Source: Medakamo hakoo (lineage: Eukaryota; Chlorophyta; Trebouxiophyceae; Coccomyxaceae). Taken from it: 64,000 nucleotides of DNA. Shown in pieces: positions 20,185 to 29,873 of the stretch. The notes beneath the pieces were generated by a model. It ran no database searches. It saw only the letters and a program-made list of their open reading frames with translations, and had not been told where the DNA came from. Location: positions 558,001-622,000 of the forward strand of contig CP089464.1 in assembly GCA_026636295.1 (NCBI GenBank), given 5' to 3'. Both the position numbers and the translations under genes were made by a program. Numbering within the stretch: the first letter of the stretch is position 1; every line of letters begins with the position of its first letter.

Positions 20185-22053
20185 ATGCCCACGCCACGCA
20201 CGGCCGGGGTGGGCCACGCCGATGACGGCGCCGTCCGGCCGTTGCCCGGCTGCGGCCTGCTGGCGGCGTGGCGGCGGCGGCGGCGGCGGCGGAAGGCGCG
20301 TCGCGCGGGCGCTCCAGCGCTGCTCGCTGAAAAGCCGCGCCCGGCCGGGCCGCCGGCCATCGGCGTCGTCGCGGACACCAGGCCAGCCGCAGCAGCGCCA
20401 GTGGTGCCTGCCCCGCCAGCCGTTGCTTCACCGCAGCCGGCCCCTGCCCTGCGACCGCCGCCACCCGCGCCGGTGCTGTTGCCACCTCCGCCGCCGCCGT
20501 CGCCTCCGTCGGTCCGCCCACCGCCCGCCCGCCCGTCCACGGCCGTCGCGTCGTCGACGGAAGCCCTCATTTGGGGTGGGCTCACGACGCCTAAACCCAA
20601 CGCCCTGACGCCGCGGGCGTCGGCCTTGCCGGCTGTGGGCGTGGCAGTCGCGGCGGCAGTCGCACCACCCACCTCCACCGCCTGTGGCCCGGCCGCCCTC
20701 CCCGTCCCGCCGCACGCCTCCCTGGTCGCCCTGGGCCCGTCCGCCGGCCTGCTGGCGTGCGTCCACCCAGGACCGGCCGTGCCTTATGCCTGGGGAGAGG
20801 GCAGCAGCGGCGCCCTGGCGCGAGGGTGGCCCGTCCCGCCCGCACTCACACCCACCCCCGTCCGCGCCTGGCCCCGGTCCGCTGGGCGGCCGGCCTCCCT
20901 AGCCGTCAGTGGGACGGGCGGGTGTGTAGCTGTCGGTTCGGCGGACGGCAGTGTGTGGGTGTGGGGCAGTGGGACAGTCGCCCGAACGGGCGGCGGGCCG
21001 CTGGCGACCCACGTGCCCCGCCGCCTGCGCTTTTGGTCGCCGCCATCCACGCCCGCCATCGTCGCCGTCGCGGCGGGCCACGCCCACGCGGCAGCCCTGG
21101 ATTCTGCAGGGCGTGTGTGGACGTGGGGTGACGCCCAAGGCGGGCGGCTGGGGCACGGCGGACGGGCGGTGGCCGCCACCTCGCCGCCGCGCCTCGTCGC
21201 CGGGCCGCTGGGCGAGGGGGCGGCGTGGCGGGCGACGGGGCTCGCGTGCGGGGCCTGGCACACCCTCGCCGCGGCGGTGACCGTGCGTGGAGGGTCTGCG
21301 GGGCCGGAGGTGTGGGCCTGGGGTGCGCTGCCGCCGCCGCCCCGGCCGACGGCGGGAGGTGCGGCGGCCCCGCCGCCGCCCGCCCTCGCCCGTGCCCTGT
21401 CTGGCCGCAAGCAGCGGCCGGGGCCGGGCGGCGGCGGGGGCGGCGGCGGCGCGGCCGGTGCGTGCCTGGGCGTGGGTGATGGGGCCGGCCGCCCCACCCC
21501 CACTCGCGCCGGCCTCCTGGGCGGGTCCGTCGGCGTCGCAGCCCTGGCCGCGGGCGACGGCTTCAGCCTCGCGCTGGGCAGGGACGGCCGGGCGTGGCAA
21601 GCCGGGCGGACGGGGGGCGGGGGTGGGGGCGGGGGTGGCGCCGGACCGCCGCCCCGCCCGGCCTGGGAGGGCGCGGCCGTCTTCACGCCCGTGCCCTTGA
21701 GCGCGACCGTCGTGTCCATTGCCGCGGGCGACCGGCACGCGGTCGTGGCGGCGGTGTCGCCTGGCGGGGCCGGGCGGCCGGGCCTGTGGACCTGGAGCGG
21801 TGCGGGCGGGCCGGCGCCGCTGAGGGGTGGGGAGGCGGGGGAGGCGGGCGGTGGCGGGCAGGCACCCCCGCCGCCGCTCGGCGGGCGGCGCCTGGTGGGG
21901 CTGGCCGCCGGCGGGACGGCCAGCCTGGCCCTGGTCGACGTGGAGCCGGCGCCGCTGGTGCGGGCTAAGTCGGCGTCGGAGAGCGGGGGTGGGACCAATG
22001 GTGGGGCGAGCCACGGGCGGCCGCGGCGGCGGTCGAGCAGCTTTGTCGTGTGA
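20185..22053 (+). CDS. RCC1-repeat (beta-propeller) protein
   Basis: Single exon, 622 residues from ATG 20185, 125 bp after the pfkB stop. About 190 N-terminal residues are Pro/Ala/Arg-rich and have no recognisable fold. From residue 195 come RCC1-type blades, each with a 'V--IAAG--H--AL---G-V--WG' core: GGCVAVGSADGSVWVWG, IVAVAAGHAHAAALDSAGRVWTWG, LACGAWHTLAAAV...VWAWG, VAALAAGDGFSLALGRDGRAW, VSIAAGDRHAVVAAV and LVGLAAGGTASLAL. Gly-rich linkers separate some blades. RCC1 folds act as Ran or other GTPase exchange factors or as plant photoreceptor and ubiquitin-pathway parts; which applies here cannot be said. The tail is basic and Ser-rich. Blade number (about six to seven) fits a propeller. 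Confidence 0.75.
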   Translation: MPTPRTAGVGHADDGAVRPLPGCGLLAAWRRRRRRRKARRAGAPALLAEKPRPAGPPAIGVVADTRPAAAAPVVPAPPAVASPQPAPALRPPPPAPVLLPPPPPPSPPSVRPPPARPSTAVASSTEALIWGGLTTPKPNALTPRASALPAVGVAVAAAVAPPTSTACGPAALPVPPHASLVALGPSAGLLACVHPGPAVPYAWGEGSSGALARGWPVPPALTPTPVRAWPRSAGRPASLAVSGTGGCVAVGSADGSVWVWGSGTVARTGGGPLATHVPRRLRFWSPPSTPAIVAVAAGHAHAAALDSAGRVWTWGDAQGGRLGHGGRAVAATSPPRLVAGPLGEGAAWRATGLACGAWHTLAAAVTVRGGSAGPEVWAWGALPPPPRPTAGGAAAPPPPALARALSGRKQRPGPGGGGGGGGAAGACLGVGDGAGRPTPTRAGLLGGSVGVAALAAGDGFSLALGRDGRAWQAGRTGGGGGGGGGAGPPPRPAWEGAAVFTPVPLSATVVSIAAGDRHAVVAAVSPGGAGRPGLWTWSGAGGPAPLRGGEAGEAGGGGQAPPPPLGGRRLVGLAAGGTASLALVDVEPAPLVRAKSASESGGGTNGGASHGRPRRRSSSFVV

Positions 22054-22130
22054 AAGAATGAAGAGACGGGCAGGCGGGGTTGGTGGTGAGATGATGGCAC
22101 AAGACAATTGTCTTGTGGGAAAACGACCGC

Positions 22131-24740
22131 ATGCCGACGCCCGACGGCTCCATCAAGGAGGGCAAGCGTCGGGGAGGCGCGTCCCGCGCGCTGTCTGGCT
22201 TCTTTAGCAGAGGTTCCGGCAGTGGAAAAGCCCGCAATGTGGCGGAGCTGATGGGCGGCGGCGGTGGCGGAAATAAAGCCGGCGGCGACGGCACCGCCAC
22301 CACCCCGCCACCTCTGCCACCTCCGCCACCTCCGCCTCCGCCGCCCCACCACATCCCCGACACGGCCGGCCCGGGCAACCCGTCGCCCCCACCCGCCGAC
22401 GCGTCCGCGTCCGCGTACACCGGGTCCGGCGGCGACGCCACGACAACAAACCCGTCGTCTTCCTTGCCCCGCCCGCCGTCCAACGGCCGCGTCGCGCTCT
22501 CACTCCACGGCGCGTCGGCCGCCGCGCGCGCGGCCGCCTCCGAACTCTTGTTCTTCGCTGGAGCGGGCGACGTGGGCCGGTGCCGCACGATTGTGGACAC
22601 GTGGAACCTGGACCTGAAGACGGTCCGGGACTACGATTCCAGGACGCCGCTGCATTTGGCGGCCGCAGGCGCGTCGTCCGGGAGGAATGAGAGATAGGGA
22701 GGGAGGGTGGGGGTGGGACGGGGAACACTGGATGGACTCAAAACACTCACGGCGGCCACCTCACCCACCCACCCACCCAAAAAAAAAACCGACACAGAGG
22801 GCGCCCACTCCGTCGCGGCCTGGCTGCTGTCCGCGGGCGCGCCCGTCAACGCGGTCGACCGGTTCGGGCGCACGCCCCTGGAAGACGCGGTGCTGGGCGA
22901 GCACGGCGAGCTGGTCCGCCTGCTCAGGGGCGCGGGCGGGCGGGTCGCGGCCGCCCTGCCCCGGCGCGGCAAGGGCCAGGGGTCGCCGACGCACGCCGCC
23001 GCGGCAGCGTCCGCGCCGGCCGGGCCCGCGTCCGTCACGCTCGTCGACCTGGACGAGTCCCGCCTGGCGGGCGGGGCCGGCGCGGCCGGCCTGGCCCACG
23101 ACGCCGCGGCCACGCTGCTCGCCGAGTGGGAGATCAACCCCCGGGCGCTCGTGCTGGGCCGGGTCATCGGCGAGGGCGAGTTTGGCGTCGTCCACGAAGC
23201 CAGGTGGTGGGGCACGCCCGTCGCTGTCAAGGTGCTGCGCGAGCGCACCGGCGACGCGGGCGTGGCCCTGGGCGACCTGCGGTCCGAGCTGGCCGTGCTG
23301 CAGCGGGTGCACCACGTCTCCACGGTCCAGGTGGGTGTGTGGTGCGCGTGTCGTGGCGGGGTGGGGGTGGGTGGGTGGGTGCTTCTTGCTTGTGCCGCAC
23401 CGTCCTGGCAGCGCGCTGTCTTTCCAAGGGTGTGGCGGGTTTTTTTTTCCATCCACCCACATCACACCACACCCTCACCTTGTCCACCTCCTCCTCCTTT
23501 CTCCCGCCTCCAACAGTTTTTCGGCGCCGTGACGGCGTCAAAGCCCTTCATGATTGTCTCCGAACTCATGGCGGGCGGGTCCATCGGCGACCTGCTCCGC
23601 GACATCCGTGCCGGGCGCGCGCCGCCGCTGTCCCCCCGCCGCGCAGCGGAACTCGCGCTCGACTGCGCGCGGGGGCTGCTCTACCTGCACTCCCGCCAGC
23701 ACATCGCCGTCATTCACCGGGACCTGAAGCCTGGGAACCTGTTGCTGTCGCTGGGCGCGAGGCTGCCGGACGGCGTGGACGCGCGCGCCGCGGCTCGCGC
23801 GTACGGCCTGGCCAAGATCGGCGACTTTGGTGCGGGCGGGGGGCGGCGGAGGCGTGGTGGGATGCTGTTGGCGCGCGCGTTGTTTTGTGCGTGCGCCCCT
23901 GGTGTGAGGGCGCGCGCACACGCACACACACACACACACTCACCTCACTACACGCCCGTTCACACACGCGCCTCCAGGCCTGTCGAAATCCCTGCAAATG
24001 GGCCAGCCCCCCCCGCCCTCCCTGCTGGAAGAAGGCGCGGGCGGCGGTGGCGGGTCGCCGACCGCCGCGCCGCCGCCGCCGCCGCCGTCCACCACCCTGC
24101 CCCGCACTGCGACGGGCAGCGCGTCGGGCGCGTACCAGCTGACGGGCGAGACGGGGTCGTACCGGTGAGGGCGCGTGTGGGGAGGGGGGGACGGAGGGGC
24201 GGAGGGACCCCCCCCCGGGGGGGGGGGGTCGGGCGCCGGTCGCTCGTCCTCCATCCAACCACCCCTCCTCACTGTGAACCAACCGCCCGCCCGCCCGCCC
24301 GCCCGCCCCCCCCCTCCCCTCCCCGCTTCCCCCACCATCACCACCGCAGCTACATGGCGCCTGAAGTCTTCCGCCACGAACCGTACGGCCCGGCCGTCGA
24401 CACCTACTCCTTCGCCATAATCCTGTTTGAGCTGCTGGACGGCGGCGTGCCCTTTGGGCGGCGCATCCACCCGGTCGACGCCGCGCGGCGGGCGGCCGTC
24501 CTGCACGCCCGCCCGGAGTGGACGGGCGGGGGCACGAGCCAGGGGCTGCGCCGGGCGCGGCGCCCGCCGCCGCCGCCGGCCCTGCGGGCCCTCGTCGAAG
24601 CGTGCTGGTCGCCCGACCCGGCGCACCGGCCGGGCATGGGCGAGGTGTGCGCGCGCCTGGAGAAGATCCTGGACGAGCTGCCGCCGGACAGGGGGAGGGG
24701 TTTGGGCGGCGGTGGGGTGGGGCGGTGCCGGGTGCAGTGA
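22131..24740 (+). CDS. Ankyrin-repeat TKL kinase (plant ILK / Raf-like)
   Basis: Five exons (22131-22668, 22798-23330, 23517-23829, 23978-24164, 24350-24740) give 653 residues. Intron 1 (22669-22797) appears to be GC-AG; the other donors are GT. After a Ser/Arg and Pro-rich head, ankyrin repeats follow (ELLFFAGAGDVGRC, RTPLHLAAAEGAHSVAAWLLSAGAPVN, DRFGRTPLEDAV). The kinase domain is complete: Gly loop GEGEFGVVHEA near residue 303, VAVKVL lysine near 321, HRDLKPGN near 424, DFG near 460 and APE near 528. Plant integrin-linked-type kinases have this ankyrin plus TKL layout; several are pseudokinases, but this one keeps all catalytic residues. The stretch from DFG to APE is about 70 residues, two to three times the usual, owing to a Pro/Gly-rich insert encoded by exon 4. 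It likely phosphorylates Ser/Thr in a stress or MAP kinase path; the substrate is unknown. Confidence 0.87.
24208..24228. repeat. C9-G12 homopolymer palindrome in a kinase intron
   Basis: Nine C followed directly by twelve G inside intron 4 of the kinase gene. It can fold into a perfect G-C hairpin and is likely to be hard to replicate and to sequence; run lengths may be inexact. Confidence 0.8.
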
Positions 24741-24907
24741 AGCTGGGGAGGAGGGGGAGGGGAGAGAGAGGGTGGGTGGGGCTGTGAAGTCCCACACACC
24801 AGCCAAAGACCGCGCGCAACACGCCACGCGAGGCGAGGAGGCATGCCTCCTCGCACACACACAGGAAAAGGAGGCCGCCCGCGTTTTCTCACTGAGGCCC
24901 GCGCACG

Positions 24908-26292
24908 ATGCGGACGTCCGTCGTTTTAGATCCCACGCCCGGGACGTGCTCTATCCGACGCGCCGGGCGGCCGGTCCGCCAGGTCGTTGTGCGCGCGGCG
25001 ACGGGCGACCAACCAAGCGCAGCCACCCGCCGCGACCAACCAAGCGCGGCCACCACCCGCCGGGCCGCGCTGCTCGCCACCACGGCCGCAGTCGTGCTGC
25101 CCGGCCTGCCCGGCCCGGCCCGGGCAGACGAACAGGCTGCCTCCCCGCCTTTGACAGACGCCGCCGTCCCGCGCGGCTTAAAAGTCGCGTCCACCGTCGA
25201 GCTGGGGTCCGGCACGGGGCTGCGCGTGTCGCCGCTCGGCATCGGCGCCTGGAGCTGGGGCGACCGCACGGGGTTTTGGGGCTGGAACTCGTCGTACGCG
25301 AAGGAAGACGTCCAGAGCGCGTACGGCGCCGCCATGGACGCCGGCATTTCCCTGCTGGACACGGCGGAGGCGTACGGCTTTGGCCTGTCCGAACGCCTGG
25401 TCCGCGAGTTTGGGGCCGGCGACGGGCGGGCCCCCATCATCGCGACCAAGTTCGCGCCCCTGCCCTGGCGGGCCGGGCGGGGGGACGTGGTGGCGGCCGC
25501 GCGGTCGTCCTGCGAGCGGCTGGGCGCCGCCCGCGTGGGCCTGTACCAACTCCACTGGCCTGGCGCGCTGCCCGGCCAGACGGAGAGCTATGTGGAGGGC
25601 CTGGGCGACGTCGTGGACGCGGGCCTGGCCGCGGCCGTGGGCGTGTCCAATTTCAAAGCGTCCCGCGTGGACGCGGCCGCCAAGGCGCTGGGCGCCCGCG
25701 GCATCCCCCTCGCGTCCAACCAGGTGCGCTGTCCGTCTGTGCGAGGAGTGGTGCTCCCGCGCCCTCTCCCTGCGTCGCCCTCCTCACCCCCACCAAAAAA
25801 AAAAACAATCCTTTTGCACAGGTCCAGTACTCGCTTTTGTACCGCGTCCCCGAACAGAACGACGTGCTGGCGGCCACCAAGGCGGCCGGCGCCACGCTCA
25901 TTGCCTACTCCCCGCTCGCCCAGGGCCTGCTGACGGGCAAGTTCACCGAGGCGGGCCCCTTTCCGTCGGGCCCGCGGGCCGCGACCATCACAGCCGCGCG
26001 CGTGAAAGCCGTCGCCCCGCTCATCGCCCTGATGCGGGCCGTGGGCGCCGAGCACGCGTCCGGCGACGCCGGCCCGGACGGCGCCCCGCTGCCTAAGACG
26101 CCCACGCAGGTCGCGCTGGCGTGGTGCGTCGCCCGCTCCACCGTGCCCATCCCCGGCGTCAAAAACGCGCGGCAGGCCGCCGACGCGGCGGGCGCCCTCG
26201 GCCTGGTCTTGCGCCCGGCGGAAGTGGACGAGCTGGACGCCGTGTCGGGGCGGATCGCGCCGGGCCTGGCGTTTCCGACGGAAAAGTGGTGA
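24908..26292 (+). CDS. Aldo/keto reductase, thylakoid-lumen or plastoglobule type
   Basis: Two exons, 24908-25723 and 25822-26292, give 428 residues; donor GTGCGC, acceptor TTGCACAG. The reductase part closely follows the plant plastid NAD(P)-linked oxidoreductase of the plastoglobule proteome: LGIGAWSWGD, DTAEAYG (catalytic Tyr), IATKFAPLPWR, LYQLHWPG, VGVSNF, GIPLASNQVQYSLLYR, IAYSPLAQGLLTGK, SGPR and IPGVKNARQA. It uses NAD(P)H to reduce carbonyls; the substrate is unknown. The leader (residues 1-74) is bipartite: a basic part, then twin Arg (TRR) with a hydrophobic core and an ARADE cleavage-like site, as in Tat-dependent thylakoid lumen proteins. Within the leader a 27/30-nt unit is duplicated (25005-25061), encoding DQPSAATR twice. 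Whether it enters the lumen or stays at the membrane is inference. Confidence 0.88.
25005..25061 (+). repeat. Tandem repeat in the reductase transit peptide
   Basis: Two copies (27 and 30 nt) of a unit beginning GCGACCAACCAAGCGC lie head to tail. Each encodes a DQPSAAT(T)R segment just before the twin-Arg motif. The near identity suggests a recent in-frame duplication that lengthened the leader. Confidence 0.8.
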
Positions 26293-26471
26293 TCGCACAG
26301 AAAGGTGGATGCGTCCGGAGCCGTCAGGGCGGAGGGCGGAAGGAAAAGGCCCCCGTCTGGAGGGAGGGAGAGGGAGAGGGGGGTCCAGGCGGCGGGGGTT
26401 GTTTTGTCGCGACTTGCACTTTTCTTTTTTTTTCCTCTTCCGCCGTCTGGTCACCAACCAATCCCCACACC

Positions 26472-27306
26472 ATGGCAGCGCTGCGCAAGCTGCCGAAAAA
26501 GAAGAAAAAGTCCAACCTGTCGTCAAAAAAGGGGCACCGCAAGTCGGCCGCGAGCTCTGCCGCGGCCGCAGCTGCTTCGACGCGCGTGGCCGCTCGCCCG
26601 CCTGCATTCCGCGCCTACCGCCTCGTCCGCCTGGGCCCGGACGGCATGCCGTCTGGCGAAGCCGCGACTGCTGCGGACGCCGCGCTGGTCAGGTTTTTAG
26701 TGCAAAACGTGGAGGGCGTGCCGGCGACTCAGGCGTCGAGTGCGACGCCCGCTGCCGCGGCCGTCGCTGCAGTCGCGCCCGCGCCGCCGCCGCCGCTGCC
26801 GCCGCAGCCGCAGCCGCCGCGCCCGGCCACCCCTGCCGGACCCACGCCCGCCGCCTCTACGGCGACCCGGTCCAGCCCATCCCCCAGCTCCAGCAAGGGC
26901 GGGCCTTGCGATCAGTGCGGCGTGGCAGGTGAGAGGACGGGAGACGGAACGGGCATTCTTTCGCGCGCGCGCTCCCGCCTTGGCCGTGCCGCGCCGCCTC
27001 ACCCCCTTCCTCCCTGTTCCTTCACACCAAACAGAATCCCCGCAGTGGCGCCGTGGCCCGGCCTCCGCGCCCGTCCTGTGCAATGCGTGCGGCACCCGGT
27101 TCCGGCGGGCGGGCGGGTGCGCGGCGGACAAGCCGGCCGGCAGCGCGCGCGCGCGCGGGTCGCCGGGAGGGCCGCCGCCCGCGCCGTGGACGCCCGGTAC
27201 AAAACGCACCTCGCCCTGTGCTGTGGCCGCGGCTAAAAAGGGCGGGACGGCGGCTTCTGGGCCGCGCAAGGGCGGCGCGGCCGTGCGCGTGCGGGCGCGG
27301 GCGTGA
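26472..27306 (+). CDS. GATA-type zinc finger protein
   Basis: Two exons, 26472-26928 and 27035-27306, give 242 residues; donor GTGAGA, acceptor AAACAG. The finger spans the splice junction: Cys146-X2-Cys149 (CDQC), an 18-residue loop with SPQWRRGP, then Cys168-X2-Cys171 (CNAC). The C-X2-C-X18-C-X2-C spacing is the plant-type GATA finger, which binds (A/T)GATA(A/G) DNA; TPxWR of the family is SPQWR here. The N-terminus is very basic (KLPKKKKKSNLSSKKGHRK), a likely nuclear signal, followed by Ala/Pro-rich sequence. The tail is basic and Gly/Pro-rich. A transcription regulator role follows from the family; its targets are unknown. It sits 179 bp after the reductase stop. Confidence 0.82.
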
Positions 27307-27591
27307 GTGAGAGAGCAGGCTGCTGCTGGACAGAACACCCCTTAGACCTGTCTGCTGCTGTTTTTTTTTCGTTCTGTTCCCTGAGAGCTTCCCCTGAGAG
27401 CTGTAGGTGGGTGGTGTGCGAGTGAGCTGCGTGCGTAAATGTTTCCCCCCCGTAAGTGTAAAGAAAAAGTGAGCGCTGGCGTCCTGTGTGTTTTGAGAGG
27501 GTGGTGGTCGGAGGTCGCTCACTCGGCCTTTCCCCCGCGAACCGCGGCGAAGCTTTTCTCCCGCACTAGAACACACGCGCGCACGTCCACC
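27307..27591. other. Intergenic region, GATA-finger gene / TIC40
   Basis: This 285-bp gap has lower GC content than the genes beside it and several T runs. It probably holds the 3' UTR of the GATA gene and the TIC40 promoter. No TATA box was identified. Confidence 0.4.
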
Positions 27592-29588
27592 ATGCAGTCC
27601 CTGGCCCGCCCAGGCACGGGACGGCCCGTCCTGCCGCCGCGCAACAAGCAGGCCGCCCCGCGCGCCCGCCGCGGCGGCCCCGTCGCAGGTAAGCGTAGTG
27701 TGTGTTAGGGGATGCGTGCTGGCCGCCGGCGGGTGTCCGTCTGCTCGCAGGAAAACTGCCGCGATGGCAGCATCGACGGCAGTTTTTGGCCGTTCTTACA
27801 CGCTGTGCTGGTGATGTCGGCCTTACATCCGCGTACGGCTGTGGTGGATGGCCGTGCAAGGCGCGGGTGGCGCCACAACTGCCGTTTTTTTTGGAGCGGG
27901 TGAACCGCAGCGATGGGGCGCTGGCACAACGACGGGCCTTGTGCCACGCCGCGCCGCCTGAAGGGCGAGTCTCTGGATGGCGACTCCACGCCGGGATCAA
28001 GGTTTGAGAACCTGGCCACGCGTCTGCATTGGTTGAATGCCGGTGTGGCCTCTGTAGCCCCGCCCGAGCCGGCCCGTCTGGCCAGCAGACGGGAGGGACA
28101 GCGGCCAGACCCCCCCTCACACCCCACTCCACCCACCCCGCTCCTCGCCCAGGCCTCTTCAACAAGCGGGCGTCCAGCGCATCATCCGCGCCCGCGCTCG
28201 CGGCTCCGCCCTCTCGCACCTCGCCGGACGCGTACGACGAAGCGTGGGAGCCAGCCACGCCCCTGCCGCCGCCGCCCCCCGGAGCGCCGCGCTACAACCC
28301 GGCCGCCGCGCCCGTCGCCGGTGCGGGCTCGCCCTACGCCGCGGCGGCCGCGCCCGGCGCCGCCCAGTCCGTCGGCGTCTACCCGACGGAGAGCCTGCCG
28401 CCCCTGCCCCCGCCGGGCGCCACCGCCGGCGGGTCCTCCCTGCCCGCCTGGCTGTGGATCAGTGTGGGCGCGCTCGGCGCAACGCTCTACCACAAGGCCG
28501 TCTCCGCCGTGCGCGGGCCCGCCGGCGGCATGGGCGGCGGCATGCAGGGCAAGATGGCGGGTATGATGATGGAACAGATGATGAAGCAGGCCATGAAGCA
28601 GCAGGGCGCGGGCGGTCCGGGCGGCGCGCCGGGCGGGATGGGCGTGCCGCCGCCTTTCCCTGGCTTTGGCTTCCCGCCGCCGCCGCCGCCGACCGGCGCT
28701 GGCGCTGGCGCTGCTGCCTCCGCCGGCCCGGCGTCGTCTTCCCCGCCCATCGACACGACAGCCGGTCCACCTGCCGGCTCCAAATTCGCGGAAGCCAAAG
28801 CCCGGGAAGCGGCGGTGAAAGCCGCGACGGCGGGCAACGGGAGCGTGGGCGGCGCGGACGCGAAAGCCACACCCGCCGCTGCGAAGCCGGCCGCGGCGGC
28901 CTCCCCCACCGCGTCGGCGTCCACGTCCACGCCGCCCCCTGCCGCGTCCACGTCTTCCGCATTTAAAGACGTGGCGGACGAGCCCGCCGCGACGGGCAGC
29001 GGCGCGGGCGCGGGCGAAGCCGCCGCGGCCGCGGGCGCGGGCGCTTCCACCTCCACTTCCTCCGGCTCCGGCTCCGGCTCCTCCAAATTCTCGTCCGACC
29101 TGGTCGACCAGTTTTTCCGGGACCCGTCCGTCCAGGAGATGCTGTACCAGCACCTGCCCGAACCCATGCGCAACCCCGCGACGTTCGAGTGGGTGCTCAA
29201 CAACCCGGAAAACCGGGCGCAACTGGAACAGATGATCGAGGCCCAGGGCGCGTCCCTGGACCCGCGCATGAAGGAAATGCTGTCCCAGATCGACAACGAA
29301 GAGGTCGGCAAACGCTTGGAGTCCCTGGGCGTGTCCCCGGCCGACATGCTCCAAAAAATCATGGGCGAGCCCGAGTTGGCGGCGGCCATCCAGAAGCCCC
29401 AGGTCATGCAAGCCATCATGGAGATGCAGACCAACCCCATGGCCTTCCTGAACTACCAGTCCGACCCGGACGTCATGCTTGTCATGAACAAGCTGACGGC
29501 CATGTTCAACCCGGCTGCGGCGGCGGGGATGGGGGCGGGGGCGGGGGGTGGCGGCATTCCGGGGATGCCCGGCTCGTCGGCGTCTTGA
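27592..29588 (+). CDS. TIC40: TIC40, plastid inner-envelope import co-chaperone
   Basis: Two exons, 27592-27688 and 28153-29588, give 510 residues; donor GTAAGC, acceptor CGCCCAG. TIC40 spans the inner envelope, faces the stroma and couples the TIC channel to Hsp93/ClpC during protein import. The first exon encodes a basic transit peptide (MQSLARPGTGRPV...). The single membrane segment LPAWLWISVGALGATLY lies near residues 129-148. A Met/Gln/Gly/Pro-rich region follows. The C-terminal third carries the Sti1/Hop-like helices: VDQFFRDPSVQEMLYQHLPEPMRNPATFEWVLNNPE, then LGVSPADMLQKIMGEPELAAAIQKPQVMQAIMEMQTNPMAF, matching plant TIC40. The middle is Ala/Ser/Thr-rich and longer than in land plants. 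The single intron (464 bp) is the longest in the window and is unusually rich in hairpins. Confidence 0.93.
27689..28152 (+). other. Hairpin-rich TIC40 intron, candidate structured RNA
   Basis: The intron holds many perfect or near-perfect inverted repeats in series. Examples: 27752-27766 with 27771-27786 (15 bp, one bulged A, loop GCAG), GATGT/ACATC near 27814, TGGCACAA/TTGTGCCA at 27922-27946, GAGTC/GACTC near 27970, AGGTT/AACCT near 28003, GCATT/AATGC near 28027 and CCCGTCTG/CAGACGGG near 28075. Copies of AACTGCCG (27877) and CGGCAGTT (27777) could also pair at long range. Its base composition is more even than the exons. I see no certain snoRNA boxes. Confidence 0.35.
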
Positions 29589-29873
29589 AAGGGGGCGGGG
29601 GGGGGGGGAGTCGAGGTTACAAAAAAGGGGATGGACGGGGAGGTGTGGTTTTTTGTGGGGAGGGGGGGCTGTGTGGTGCGTATGTGTGGGTGGGTGGGTG
29701 GGTGCATGCGTGTGTGTGTGTGTGCACGAGAGAGAGTGGGGCGGCGGTGGTCCGTGCGCGTGGTGTGGTGTGAGCCGTTCCTCCAAAAAAACGAAAAACG
29801 GTTTTCCCCGTCCCCAGCCTCTGTCGACACACTTGTTGTTTTCATTTGGTCACACACACACACTCTCCCCGCT
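29589..29873. other. Convergent intergenic region with GT/GGGT repeats
   Basis: The gap between two convergent stops holds simple repeats on the + strand: GGGT units near 29688-29703 and GT units near 29710-29724, then T- and CA-rich sequence. It likely serves as the 3' UTRs of both genes. Confidence 0.5.
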
